From the NCBI RefSeq assembly GCF_014647675.1, contig NZ_BMPQ01000033.1:35146-99145 (forward strand): DNA of 64,000 bases. Reading direction: 5' to 3'. Source of the DNA: Streptomyces flaveus (lineage in GTDB: Bacteria > Actinomycetota > Actinomycetes > Streptomycetales > Streptomycetaceae). A model generated the notes under the pieces. That model worked only from the letters and a program-made list of their open reading frames with translations, had not been told where the DNA came from and did no database searches. Below, piece by piece: positions 40,342-49,435 of this stretch. The translations under genes were made by a program, and so were the position numbers. The stretch's first letter is position 1, and the number at the start of each line of letters is the position of its first letter.

Positions 40342-41541
40342 GTGCAGCGCCTCTATGAACTCCTCCGCATACACCCGACGTGGGTCGACAGCTTCTGGGC
40401 CGTCCTCCTGCTCGGGATTTCGGTGCTGGGCGGATCGATCACGGAGGAGGCCCGGGGGGCCGATCTCCCGGCCGTCACGGTTCCGGTCATGATCCTGCTG
40501 AGCCTGGTGGTCGCGCTGCGCCGCCGTATGCCGGAGAAGATGCTGATCCTGGCGATGGTGGTCGGCCTGGCGCAGCTGATCGCGGATGTCGGGACGCTGC
40601 CCGCCAACTTCGCCTTCCTGGTGATCATCTACACGGTCGCGGCGGACGGCGCCCGCTGGTCCTCCCGGATCGCGTTGACCGCAGGCCTGTGCGCCGCCCC
40701 CCTGGCACAACTGCGCTGGACGTCGGAGCAGGGCGTCGGGAGCAGCATCGCCATAGTGACCTTCCAGACAGTTCCCTTCGCGCTCGCCTGGGTCCTCGGC
40801 GACTCGGTCCGCACCCGCCGCGCCTACCTCTCTCAGCTGGAGGAGCGCGCCGCCCGGCTGGAGCGGGAGCGTGAGGCGCAGTCCAAGGTCGCGGTCGCCG
40901 CCGAGCGGGCCCGGATCGCCCGCGAGCTGCACGACGTGGTCGCGCACAACGTGTCGGTGATGGTGGTGCAGGCGGACGGTGCCGCGTACGTCCTGGACAC
41001 CGCCCCCGACCAGGCCAAGAAGGCCCTGGAGACCATCTCCGGAACAGGCCGTCAGGCCCTCGCCGAGATGCGCCGGCTGCTCGGCGTGCTGCGCACCGGC
41101 GAGCACCAGGAGAGCGGCGAGTACGTCCCCCAGCCCGACGTCGACCAACTCGACGACCTCATCGAAGAGGTCCGTACGGCCGGTCTCCCCGTCGACTACA
41201 AGATCGAGGGCACCCCGCGACCGCTGCCGAGCGGCGTCGAGCTCACCGCGTACCGCATCGTGCAGGAGGCGCTCACCAACACGCGTAAGCACGGGGGGCC
41301 GAACGCGGGCGCGAGCGTGCGCCTGGTCTACTTCGACGACGGCCTGGGGCTGCTTGTCGAGGACGACGGGAAGGGCGCCCCGCACGAGTTGTACGAGGAC
41401 GGTGGCGCCGACGGCCGGGGACACGGTCTGATCGGTATGCGTGAGCGTGTCGGTATGGTCGGCGGCACCCTGGACGCGGGGCCGCGCCCGGGCGGCGGCT
41501 TCCGGATCAGCGCACTGCTCCCGCTGAAGCCCGCCAACTGA
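40342..41541 (+). CDS. Sensor histidine kinase (NarX/DesK type)
   Basis: A 399-residue kinase. Residues 1-165 hold four to six membrane helices without a large extracellular domain. A coiled linker leads to the HisKA_3 domain with the phosphoacceptor histidine in ARELHDVVAHNVSVMVVQAD. The ATPase domain has the N box VQEALTNTRKHGG, the G1 box VEDDGKGAP and the G2 box GRGHGLIGMRERVGMVGG. It lies 86 bp before a matching NarL-type regulator. The signal is unknown. The GTG start lacks a ribosome site. Confidence 0.92.
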   Translation: MQRLYELLRIHPTWVDSFWAVLLLGISVLGGSITEEARGADLPAVTVPVMILLSLVVALRRRMPEKMLILAMVVGLAQLIADVGTLPANFAFLVIIYTVAADGARWSSRIALTAGLCAAPLAQLRWTSEQGVGSSIAIVTFQTVPFALAWVLGDSVRTRRAYLSQLEERAARLEREREAQSKVAVAAERARIARELHDVVAHNVSVMVVQADGAAYVLDTAPDQAKKALETISGTGRQALAEMRRLLGVLRTGEHQESGEYVPQPDVDQLDDLIEEVRTAGLPVDYKIEGTPRPLPSGVELTAYRIVQEALTNTRKHGGPNAGASVRLVYFDDGLGLLVEDDGKGAPHELYEDGGADGRGHGLIGMRERVGMVGGTLDAGPRPGGGFRISALLPLKPAN

Positions 41542-41627
41542 CACGTGCACGCTCCATCCGTCGACCGATCGCCCACGCACCGACCACCCCGCACAGCCCG
41601 CCCATGATCCGACCGGAGGACCCAGGA

Positions 41628-42299
41628 ATGCCGATCCGCGTGATGCTCGTCGACGACCAGGTGCTGTTGCGCACCGGATTCCGGATGGTGCTCGCCGCCC
41701 AGCCGGACATGGAGGTCGTCGCGGAAGCGGGCGACGGTGTCGAGGCCCTCCAGGTGCTGCGCTCGACCGACGTCGACGTGGTCCTCATGGACGTACGCAT
41801 GCCGAAGCTGGACGGCGTCGAGGCGACCCGCCGTATCTGCTCGGAGCCCGACCCGCCGAAGGTACTGATCCTGACCACCTTCGACCTCGACGAGTACGCC
41901 TTCTCCGGGCTGAAGGCGGGCGCCTCCGGTTTCATGCTCAAGGACGTGCCGCCCGGCGAACTCCTCGCCGCCATCCGCTCCGTGCACAGCGGTGACGCGG
42001 TGGTCGCACCGTCCACGACCCGCCGTCTCCTCGACCGGTTCGCGCCGATGCTGCCGAGCGCCGGCAAGGAGCCCCAGCACCAGGGGCTGGAACGGCTCAC
42101 CGACCGCGAGCGCGAGGTGATGATCCTGGTCGCGCAGGGCCTGTCGAACGGCGAGATCGCGGCCCGGCTCGTCCTCTCGGAGGCGACGGTCAAGACGCAC
42201 GTGGGGCGCATCCTCACCAAGCTGGGGCTGCGGGACCGGGTGCAGGTGGTGGTTCTGGCGTACGAGACGGGGCTTGTACGGGCGGGCGGGCAGGGCTGA
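41628..42299 (+). CDS. NarL-family response regulator
   Basis: A 223-residue regulator: receiver domain with acidic pocket D9, D10 and phosphoacceptor D55 (VVLMDVRMPKLDG), threonine and lysine in ILTTFDL and FMLKDVPP, and a C-terminal LuxR-type HTH (LTDREREVMILVAQGLSNGE, LSEATVKTHVGRILTKLGL). ATG 41628 was chosen because GGAGGACCCAGGA precedes it. It is the cognate partner of the kinase just upstream; targets unknown. Confidence 0.93.
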   Translation: MPIRVMLVDDQVLLRTGFRMVLAAQPDMEVVAEAGDGVEALQVLRSTDVDVVLMDVRMPKLDGVEATRRICSEPDPPKVLILTTFDLDEYAFSGLKAGASGFMLKDVPPGELLAAIRSVHSGDAVVAPSTTRRLLDRFAPMLPSAGKEPQHQGLERLTDREREVMILVAQGLSNGEIAARLVLSEATVKTHVGRILTKLGLRDRVQVVVLAYETGLVRAGGQG

Positions 42300-42308
42300 G
42301 CGGGCTCG

Positions 42309-43496
42309 TCAGCCGGGCAGCCGCGCCACGAAGTCGGCTACGGCCGTCCTGACGTCCTCCGCCGTCCACTCCAGCCCCGGCCCGGCCACCGTGACCTCCG
42401 TGTAGGCCAGGCCCGGTCCACCCCGTGACCAGCGCAGCGGGAACAACGAGGTCTTCGTCTCCTCGGCCTGAAGCATCCCCGCGTCGGTCAGGGCGTCGGC
42501 CTCGTACGGCAGCCAGAGCTGGAACTGGTGCGTGTGCGGCTCCTCCGGGTGGACGCGCACCCAGGGGACCCCGGCCGCGGCGAAGCCCTCGCGCAGCGCC
42601 GCGGCGACCACGCGCGCGTGGGCCACGTATTCCGGCAGCCGGGGCAGCTCCCTGTCCAGGCCGATCAGCACGGACAGGGCCGTCGGGAACTGCTGGAGGA
42701 TCTGCCCGCCGTACCGGTGCCGCCAGGCCTTCGCCTCCTCGATCAGCGTCTTCGGGCCCGCGAGGGCGGCGCCGCCGATTCCGTCGAGCGACTTGTAGAA
42801 CGACACGTAGACGCTGTCCGCGAGACCCGCGATCTCGTCCAGGGGGCGGCCGAAGTGCTTGGTGCACTCCCACAGGCGGGCTCCGTCGAAGTGCACCACG
42901 GCGTCCCGTTCACGCGCCGCTTCCGCCACCTCGGAGAGCTCCTCCCAGGTGGGCAGGACGAAACCGGCCCCCACCAGGGGCAGTTCGAGCAGCAGCGCCC
43001 CGAAGGGCTCCTCCAGGTCGCGTATCTCTGCGGCGGACGGCAGCCGTGGCTCATGCGTCGGATGGATGATCCGCAGGTCGCTGACCGTGCTGAACGCATG
43101 CCGTTCGTACAACTCGGGGTGGGAGAGCGGATGCATCGCCACGGTCGTGTTCCCCGTACGGCCCGCCCAGCAGCGCAGGGCGACCTGCTGGGCCATCGTG
43201 CCCGAGGGGAAGAAGGCGGCGGCCTCCTTGCCGAGGAGGCCCGCGACCCGCTTCTCCACGGTCTCGACGATCCCGTCGCCGTACATGTCCACCGGCTGGT
43301 CCAGGTCGTACACCTGGGCTGCCACGTCGGTCAGCCGCTCCAGCCGCTCGCCGACCGTGAAGTGGAAACCGGGCCGCCACAGTGTCCGTTCGGCCCCTCG
43401 GGCGGCGGCCCAGCGCCGCGCCCGCTTCTGCTCCGGGGAGTGTTCCTCACCCTGCTCGGCCGACTGATCCTCGTCCTGCTGCGCCGAATCACTCAT
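42309..43496 (-). CDS. Beta-eliminating lyase/threonine aldolase-like enzyme
   Basis: A 395-residue PLP enzyme of fold type I. After an acidic 35-residue leader come DMYGDGIVETVEKRVAGLLG, the family phosphate-binding region FFPSGTMAQQVALRCW, the PLP-ring aspartate in VVHFDGARLWE and the Schiff-base lysine in VYVSFYKSLDGIGG. It should cleave threonine or a related beta-hydroxy amino acid to glycine and an aldehyde. It converges with the response regulator and diverges from the pantothenate/NAD operon across a 157-bp region with a DnaA box. Confidence 0.85.
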   Translation of the reverse strand: MSDSAQQDEDQSAEQGEEHSPEQKRARRWAAARGAERTLWRPGFHFTVGERLERLTDVAAQVYDLDQPVDMYGDGIVETVEKRVAGLLGKEAAAFFPSGTMAQQVALRCWAGRTGNTTVAMHPLSHPELYERHAFSTVSDLRIIHPTHEPRLPSAAEIRDLEEPFGALLLELPLVGAGFVLPTWEELSEVAEAARERDAVVHFDGARLWECTKHFGRPLDEIAGLADSVYVSFYKSLDGIGGAALAGPKTLIEEAKAWRHRYGGQILQQFPTALSVLIGLDRELPRLPEYVAHARVVAAALREGFAAAGVPWVRVHPEEPHTHQFQLWLPYEADALTDAGMLQAEETKTSLFPLRWSRGGPGLAYTEVTVAGPGLEWTAEDVRTAVADFVARLPG

Positions 43497-43505
43497 TCCT
43501 GGATC

Positions 43506-43568
43506 ATGCCGGGCCCGGTGTCGGCCCGGCATGCGAATTTCCCGCAATTTCCCACAGCCTGTGGACAA
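43506..43568. promoter_or_regulatory. Leader hairpin and DnaA box in a divergent promoter region
   Basis: ATGCCGGGCC and its complement form a 10-bp hairpin at 43506-43532, just upstream of the lyase start. At 43560-43568 the minus strand reads TTGTCCACA, the preferred Streptomyces DnaA box. A single box is not an origin but may allow DnaA control. Confidence 0.4.
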
Positions 43569-43653
43569 CAAAACGGCGCCGGAACCGATCGCGTTAACAT
43601 GACGAGAAATCGTCCGGTACCCCGAGCGGACTGGAACGGAAGGCCGCCGTCGA

Positions 43654-44598
43654 GTGAGTACAGTCCCACAACCAGACCCCAAAGATCGCCCCGCGCGGCT
43701 CACCATCGGCGTCGTCGGTGCCGGCCGCGTGGGGCCCGCTCTTGCCGCGTCGCTCCAGCTCGCCGGGCATCGGCCGGTGGCCGTCTCCGGAGTCTCCGAC
43801 GCCTCCGTACGACGTGCGGCGCAACTGCTGCCCGACGTGCCGCTGGTGACGCCCGCGCAGGTCATGGAGCGTGCCGACCTGGTGCTCCTGACGGTCCCGG
43901 ACGACGCCCTGCCAGGGCTGGTGGAGGGGCTGGCCGAGACGGGGGCGGTGCGGCCCGGGCAACTGCTCGTGCACACCTCCGGGCGATACGGCGCGAAGGT
44001 CCTGGACCCCGCGCTGCGGGCCGGTGCGCTGCCGCTGGCGCTGCATCCCGCGATGACGTTCACCGGCACTCCTGTGGACGTACAGCGGCTGGCGGGGTGC
44101 TCCTTCGGGGTCACCGCGCCCGAGGAGCTGCGGCTGGCCGCCGAGGCACTGGTCATCGAGATGGGCGGCGAGCCCGAGTGGATCGCCGAGGCCGCCCGTC
44201 CCCTCTACCACGCGGCCCTCGCCCTCGGCGCCAACCACCTGGTGACCCTGGTCGCCGAGTCCATGGAACTGTTGCGTACGGCGGGAGTCGAGGCCCCCGA
44301 CCGGATGCTGGGCCCGCTGCTCGGTGCCGCTCTGGACAACGCCCTCAGGTCGGGCGACGCGGCCCTCACAGGACCCGTCGCGCGCGGTGACGCGGGCACG
44401 GTCGCCGCGCACGTCACGGAGTTGCGCAAGCACGCCCCGCAGACCGTCGCCGGCTATCTGGCGATGGCCCGCGCGACCGCCGACCGGGCCCTCGCCCACG
44501 GACTTCTCAAGCCGGAGCTCGCACAGGACCTTCTCGGGGTACTGGCAGACGGAGTACCGGCAGACGGGACCGACGGCACCGAGGGGGACGCCCGATGA
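43654..44598 (+). CDS. Rossmann-like DUF2520 protein
   Basis: A 314-residue protein. The N-terminal dinucleotide-binding motif is IGVVGAGRVGPALAASLQLA, then LLTVPDDALPGLV and LVHTSGRYGAKVL. The C-terminal DUF2520 domain includes ALPLALHPAMTFTG, PLYHAALALGANHLV and GPVARGDAGTVAAH. It looks like a ketopantoate-reductase or F420:NADP-oxidoreductase relative and in actinobacteria always lies beside panC, so it may act in pantothenate synthesis; unproven. Its stop overlaps the panC start (ATGA). GTG 43654 begins the five-gene cofactor operon. Confidence 0.85.
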   Translation: MSTVPQPDPKDRPARLTIGVVGAGRVGPALAASLQLAGHRPVAVSGVSDASVRRAAQLLPDVPLVTPAQVMERADLVLLTVPDDALPGLVEGLAETGAVRPGQLLVHTSGRYGAKVLDPALRAGALPLALHPAMTFTGTPVDVQRLAGCSFGVTAPEELRLAAEALVIEMGGEPEWIAEAARPLYHAALALGANHLVTLVAESMELLRTAGVEAPDRMLGPLLGAALDNALRSGDAALTGPVARGDAGTVAAHVTELRKHAPQTVAGYLAMARATADRALAHGLLKPELAQDLLGVLADGVPADGTDGTEGDAR

Positions 44599-45587
44599 CC
44601 ATCGCCCTGCTGCGCACCGCTGACGAGCTCCACGCGCGCGTGCGCACCGGCCGCCGCGCCGTCGTGATGACCATGGGCGCCCTGCACGAGGGCCACGCGA
44701 CGCTGATCCGCACCGCCCGCGAGACCGCGGGCGGCGACGGAGAGGTCGTCGTCACGGTCTTTGTGAACCCCCTCCAGTTCGGCGCGGGCGAGGACCTCGA
44801 CCGCTACCCGCGCACCCTGGACGCCGACGTCAAGCTCGCCGAACAGGCGGGCGCGGACGTCGTGTTCGCCCCCTTCGCGGACGAGGTCTATCCGGGCGGC
44901 GAACCCCAGGTCCGTATCAGTGCGGGCCCCATGGGCGAGCGCCTTGAAGGCGCCTCGCGGCCCGGACACTTCGACGGCATGCTCACCGTCGTCGCCAAGC
45001 TGCTGCACCTCACCCGGCCCGATGTGGCGCTGTACGGGCAGAAGGACGCCCAGCAACTCGCCCTGATCCGCCGCATGGTGCGCGACCTGAACTTCGGGGT
45101 CGAGATCGTCGGCGTACCGACGGTGCGCGAGGAGGACGGCCTCGCCCTGTCCAGCCGCAACCGCTACCTCTCGGCCGCCGAGCGCCGCACCGCGCTCGCC
45201 CTCTCCCAGGCCCTGTTCGCGGGCAGCGACCGGCACGCCGCACAGGAGGCCCTGCGCGCGCGTGCCCGTGAAGTGCCCGCCACGCGCGCGCGTGCCGAGG
45301 CCCTCAGCGCCATCGGTGAGTCCCGCGCGGCGGCCGACGCGCACGCCGTCGCCAAAGCGGTGCCGGGCGGCCCCGCCGCGGTCCGGGCCGCCGCCCGCCT
45401 CGTCCTCGACGACGCCGCCCGTATGCAACCCCCGCTCGCCCTGGACTACTTGGCGCTGGTCGACCCGTCCGACTTCACCGAGATCCCGGACGACCACACC
45501 GGCGAGGCGGTCCTCGCCGTCGCCGCCCGGGTCGGGACGACCCGGTTGATCGACAACATTCCGCTGACCTTCGGAGCCGCCCCGTGA
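44595..45587 (+). CDS. panC: Pantothenate synthetase
   Basis: A 330-residue ligase joining pantoate and beta-alanine with ATP. Motifs: MTMGALHEGHATLIRTAR (the HIGH-like site), VVTVFVNPLQFGAGEDLDRY, GRPGHFDGMLTVVAKLL-like SRPGHFDGMLTV, YGQKDAQQLALIRRMV and SSRNRYLSAAERR. It is coupled at both ends: ATGA with the DUF2520 gene and GTGA with nadB. Slightly longer than usual owing to an Ala/Arg-rich insertion near residue 215. Confidence 0.96.
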   Translation: MTIALLRTADELHARVRTGRRAVVMTMGALHEGHATLIRTARETAGGDGEVVVTVFVNPLQFGAGEDLDRYPRTLDADVKLAEQAGADVVFAPFADEVYPGGEPQVRISAGPMGERLEGASRPGHFDGMLTVVAKLLHLTRPDVALYGQKDAQQLALIRRMVRDLNFGVEIVGVPTVREEDGLALSSRNRYLSAAERRTALALSQALFAGSDRHAAQEALRARAREVPATRARAEALSAIGESRAAADAHAVAKAVPGGPAAVRAAARLVLDDAARMQPPLALDYLALVDPSDFTEIPDDHTGEAVLAVAARVGTTRLIDNIPLTFGAAP

Positions 45588-47314
45588 CCAGCACAGGCAT
45601 ACGTCTGCACGCGCCCGCCCCCGGCTGGTTCATCGCAGCCGACGTCGTGGTCGTCGGCTCCGGAGTCGCCGGACTCACCGCGGCCCTGCGCTGCGACGCC
45701 GCGGGCCTGCGGACCGTCGTCGTCACCAAGGCCATGCTCGACGACGGCTCCACACGCTGGGCGCAGGGCGGCATAGCCGCGGCCCTCGGTGAGGGCGACA
45801 CCCCCGAGCAGCACCTCGACGACACGCTGGTGGCGGGCGCGGGCCTGTGCGACGAGCAGGCCGTACGCCTCCTCGTCACCGAGGGGCCCGACGCCGTACG
45901 CCGCCTCATCGCGACCGGCGCGCACTTCGACGAGTCCGAGCAGGGCGACCTGGAGCTCACCCGCGAGGGCGGCCACCACCGCCGCCGTATCGCCCACGCG
46001 GGCGGCGACGCGACCGGCGCCGAGATCTCCCGGGCCCTCGTCGAGGCGGTACGCGCGCGTGGGTTGCGTACGATCGAGAACGCCCTGGTCCTGGACGTGC
46101 TGACGGACGCCGACGGCCGCACAGCGGGCGTCACGCTGCACGTCATGGGCGAGGGCCAGCACGACGGCGTGGGAGCCGTTCACGCGCCCGCCGTGGTCCT
46201 CGCCACCGGCGGCATGGGCCAGGTCTTCTCGGCGACCACCAACCCGTCCGTGTCCACCGGAGACGGCGTCGCGCTCGCCCTGCGCGCCGGGGCCGAGGTC
46301 AGCGACCTGGAGTTCGTGCAGTTCCACCCGACCGTGCTGTTCCTCGGCCCGGACGCCGAGGGCCAGCAGCCGCTGGTCTCCGAGGCGGTACGGGGCGAGG
46401 GGGCCCACCTCGTCGACGCGGACGGCGTGCGCTTCATGCAGGGGCAGCACGAACTGGCCGAGCTGGCGCCCCGCGACATCGTCGCCAAGGGCATCATGCG
46501 CCGCATGCAGGAGCAGGGCGCCGAGCACATGTACCTGGACGCGCGGCACTTCGGCGCCGCCATGTGGGAGCACCGCTTCCCCACGATCCTCGCCGCCTGC
46601 CGCGCCCACGGCATCGACCCGGTCACCGAGCCCGTCCCGGTCGCCCCGGCCGCCCACTACGCCTCCGGAGGCGTCCGTACGGATTCTCAGGGCCGTACGA
46701 CGGTCCCCGGCCTGTACGCGTGCGGTGAGGTCGCCTGCACCGGTGTACACGGCGCCAACCGGCTCGCCTCCAACTCCCTCCTGGAGGGCCTGGTCTACGC
46801 CGAGCGCATCGCCGCCGACATCGCCACGCGCCGCGAGGAAAACCGCCTCTACGCGCGCGTGCCCGCGCCGGTCGCCTACCCGGAGCAGCCCGTCCACCCG
46901 CTCCTCGACTCCGAGGCGCGGTTCGCGATCCAGCGGGTCATGAGCGACGGCGCCGGTGTGCTGCGGTCCGCCGAGTCCCTGGAGCGGGCGGCCGGCCGCC
47001 TCGAGCAGCTGCACTCCGACGCCCGCGACGCGCTCGCCGAGAACGGCAAGACGGCCGAGCCCGGCGTCGACACCTGGGAGTCCACCAACCTCCTGTGCGT
47101 GGCCCGCGTCCTGGTCGCCGCCGCCCGTCTGCGCGAGGAGACCCGCGGCTGCCACTGGCGCGAGGACCACGCCGACCGCGACGACACCGACTGGTCCCGC
47201 CACATCGTCGTACGGCTGAATCCGGACCGAACCCTCGCCGTACACACCACCGACACACCAGACTTCCCCCCGACCCGGCAGCCCCGCCCGGCACCCAGCC
47301 CTCAGGAGCAGTGA
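45584..47314 (+). CDS. nadB: L-aspartate oxidase
   Basis: A 576-residue FAD enzyme oxidising aspartate to iminoaspartate, the first step of de novo NAD synthesis. FAD site DVVVVGSGVAGLTAALR; the STRWAQGGIAAALGEGDTPE segment; HRRRIAHAGGDATG; and the succinate-dehydrogenase-like HYASGGVRTDSQGRT and GVHGANRLASNSLLEG. The C-terminal helical domain is complete. The GTG start overlaps the panC stop. nadA, its usual partner, is not in this window. Confidence 0.96.
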   Translation: MTSTGIRLHAPAPGWFIAADVVVVGSGVAGLTAALRCDAAGLRTVVVTKAMLDDGSTRWAQGGIAAALGEGDTPEQHLDDTLVAGAGLCDEQAVRLLVTEGPDAVRRLIATGAHFDESEQGDLELTREGGHHRRRIAHAGGDATGAEISRALVEAVRARGLRTIENALVLDVLTDADGRTAGVTLHVMGEGQHDGVGAVHAPAVVLATGGMGQVFSATTNPSVSTGDGVALALRAGAEVSDLEFVQFHPTVLFLGPDAEGQQPLVSEAVRGEGAHLVDADGVRFMQGQHELAELAPRDIVAKGIMRRMQEQGAEHMYLDARHFGAAMWEHRFPTILAACRAHGIDPVTEPVPVAPAAHYASGGVRTDSQGRTTVPGLYACGEVACTGVHGANRLASNSLLEGLVYAERIAADIATRREENRLYARVPAPVAYPEQPVHPLLDSEARFAIQRVMSDGAGVLRSAESLERAAGRLEQLHSDARDALAENGKTAEPGVDTWESTNLLCVARVLVAAARLREETRGCHWREDHADRDDTDWSRHIVVRLNPDRTLAVHTTDTPDFPPTRQPRPAPSPQEQ

Positions 47315-47319
47315 CAGCA

Positions 47320-48315
47320 GTGAGCAGCACCCCCGATCTTCCCCTCCTCTCCAGCGGTGGCTGTGGCGACGGCTGCGGCTGCGGTGCCGCAGGTGCCGAA
47401 GAGGACTACGACCTCGACCCCCTGGAGTGCGGCCTCGACCCGGCCCTCGCGGCACTCCTCGCCGACGCCGGACTCGACCCCGTCGAGGTGGAGGACATCG
47501 CGCACCTCGCCATCGAGGAGGACCTCGACCACGGCGTGGACGTCACCACGGTCGCGACCATCCCCGAAGAGGACGTCTCCACCGCCGACTTCACAGCCCG
47601 TGAAGCGGGCGTCGTGGCGGGCCTGAGGATCGCCGAGGCGGTCGTCTCGGTGGTCTGCACGGACGAGTTCGAGGTCGAGCGCCACGTCGACGACGGCGAC
47701 CGCGTGGCGGCAGGCCAGAAGCTCCTGAGCATCACCAGCCGCACCCGCGACCTCCTGACGGCCGAACGCAGCGCCCTGAACCTCCTGTGCCGCCTCTCCG
47801 GCATCGCGACCGCCACGCGCGCGTGGGCGGACGTTCTTCAGGGCACGAAGGCACGCGTACGCGACACCCGTAAGACCACGCCCGGACTGCGCTCCCTGGA
47901 GAAGTTCGCGGTGCGCTGCGGCGGTGGCGTCAACCACCGCATGTCCCTCTCGGACGCGGCCCTGGTCAAGGACAACCACGTGGTCGCCGCGGGCGGCGTC
48001 GCCCAGGCCTTCAAGGCCGTACGCGAGACCTTCCCGGACGTACCGATCGAGGTCGAGGTCGACACCCTGGACCAGCTCCGCGAGGTCCTGGACGCGGGCG
48101 CCGACCTGATCCTCCTGGACAACTTCACGCCCAGCCAGTGCGAGGAGGCCGTGGCCCTCGTCGACGGCCGCGCGTACCTGGAAGCCTCGGGCCGCCTCAC
48201 CCTGGACAACGCGGCGGCGTACGCGCGCACCGGCGTCGACTACCTCGCCGTGGGCGCCCTCACCCACTCCTCGCCGATCCTCGACATCGGCCTCGACCTG
48301 CGAGCGGCGGAGTAG
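47320..48315 (+). CDS. nadC: Nicotinate-nucleotide pyrophosphorylase
   Basis: A 331-residue quinolinate phosphoribosyltransferase making nicotinate mononucleotide. Core motifs are IEEDLDHGVDVTTVATIPE, NLLCRLSGIATATRAW, VRDTRKTTPGLRSLEKFAV, GGGVNHRMSLSDAALVKDNH and EVEVDTLDQLREVLDAGAD. An unusual N-terminal extension of about 40 residues contains the cysteine-rich GGCGDGCGCG. GTG 47320 has AGGAG at eleven bases; GTG 47311, overlapping the nadB stop, is the alternative and adds three residues. Confidence 0.95.
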   Translation: MSSTPDLPLLSSGGCGDGCGCGAAGAEEDYDLDPLECGLDPALAALLADAGLDPVEVEDIAHLAIEEDLDHGVDVTTVATIPEEDVSTADFTAREAGVVAGLRIAEAVVSVVCTDEFEVERHVDDGDRVAAGQKLLSITSRTRDLLTAERSALNLLCRLSGIATATRAWADVLQGTKARVRDTRKTTPGLRSLEKFAVRCGGGVNHRMSLSDAALVKDNHVVAAGGVAQAFKAVRETFPDVPIEVEVDTLDQLREVLDAGADLILLDNFTPSQCEEAVALVDGRAYLEASGRLTLDNAAAYARTGVDYLAVGALTHSSPILDIGLDLRAAE

Positions 48316-48324
48316 GTACGGGCC

Positions 48325-49122
48325 ATGCTGCTGACCATCGACGTGGGCAACACCCACACCGTCCTCGGCCTCTTCGACGGCGACGACATCGTCGAGCACT
48401 GGCGCATCTCGACGGACGCGCGCCGCACGGCCGACGAGCTGGCGGTGCTGTTGCAGGGCCTCATGGGCATGCACCCGCTGCTCGGCGACGAACTGGGCGA
48501 CGGCATCGACGGCATCGCCATCTGCGCCACAGTCCCCTCCGTCCTGCACGAGCTGCGCGAGGTGACCCGCCGCTACTACGGCGACGTCCCCGCCATCCTG
48601 GTCGAGCCCGGCGTCAAGACGGGCGTACCGATCCTGATGGACAACCCCAAGGAGGTCGGCGCGGACCGCATCATCAACGCGGTCGCCGCCGTCGAGCTCT
48701 ACGGCGGCCCCGCGATCGTCGTCGACTTCGGTACGGCGACGACCTTCGACGCCGTCAGTGCGCGCGGGGAGTACGTGGGCGGTGTGATCGCCCCCGGCAT
48801 CGAGATCTCGGTCGAGGCACTCGGCGTCCGGGGCGCCCAGCTCCGCAAGATCGAGGTGGCCCGGCCGCGCAGCGTGATCGGCAAGAACACCGTCGAGGCC
48901 ATGCAGTCGGGCATCATCTACGGTTTCGCCGGCCAGGTCGACGGCGTCGTGAACCGGGTGGCCCGCGAACTGGCCGACGACCCGGATGACGTCACGGTCA
49001 TCGCGACGGGTGGGCTCGCGCCGATGGTTCTGGGCGAATCCTCGGTCATCGACGAGCATGAGCCCTGGCTCACGTTGATCGGGCTACGGCTGGTGTATGA
49101 GCGGAACGTCTCGCGGACGTGA
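48325..49122 (+). CDS. coaX: Type III pantothenate kinase
   Basis: A 265-residue ASKHA-fold kinase phosphorylating pantothenate, the first step of CoA synthesis. Motifs: LTIDVGNTHTVLGLF (phosphate 1), DNPKEVGADRIINAVAA, VVDFGTATTFDAVS (phosphate 2), VGGVIAPGIEISVEAL and VIATGGLAPMV. It lies nine bases after nadC and closes the operon that began with the pantothenate gene panC. Type III kinases resist feedback by CoA. Confidence 0.96.
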   Translation: MLLTIDVGNTHTVLGLFDGDDIVEHWRISTDARRTADELAVLLQGLMGMHPLLGDELGDGIDGIAICATVPSVLHELREVTRRYYGDVPAILVEPGVKTGVPILMDNPKEVGADRIINAVAAVELYGGPAIVVDFGTATTFDAVSARGEYVGGVIAPGIEISVEALGVRGAQLRKIEVARPRSVIGKNTVEAMQSGIIYGFAGQVDGVVNRVARELADDPDDVTVIATGGLAPMVLGESSVIDEHEPWLTLIGLRLVYERNVSRT

Positions 49123-49160
49123 CGCTTGCCTCCGGCGGTTGGGCGGTTGGGTTCGTTGTC

Positions 49161-49360
49161 GGCTGCAGGTTGAGTGTGGCTGGTCGCGCAGTTCCCCGCG
49201 CCCCTTGGGTGGGAGGGGGTGCGGACTTTCCCAGGCCCGGGCTTGTGCGGGGCCCAGGCTCCTCGGGGCGCGGGAAGCCGCAGGCTTTTTAGGGGCGCGG
49301 GGCTGTATCGATTTGCGGCTCCGCCGCGTGGGCGCGACCAGCCACAACGAACCCGCACCA
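49161..49360. repeat. Dispersed intergenic repeat, two opposed copies
   Basis: An inverted copy (GGCTGGTCGCGCAGTTCC, CCGCGCCCC) lies at about 49161-49206 and a forward copy (AGGGGCGCGGGGCTGTAT, TGCGGCTCCGCCGCGTGG, GCGCGACCAGCCACAAC) at 49291-49360. They fill most of the 313-bp gap after coaX; the intervening part is GC-rich without coding signal. Confidence 0.65.
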
Positions 49361-49435
49361 AACCGCGAACTCAACCGGCCCAACCGCCGGAGGCGTTCTA
49401 CCCCATTTTGTCTGATTAGCGCGTATCGTCGCCGC

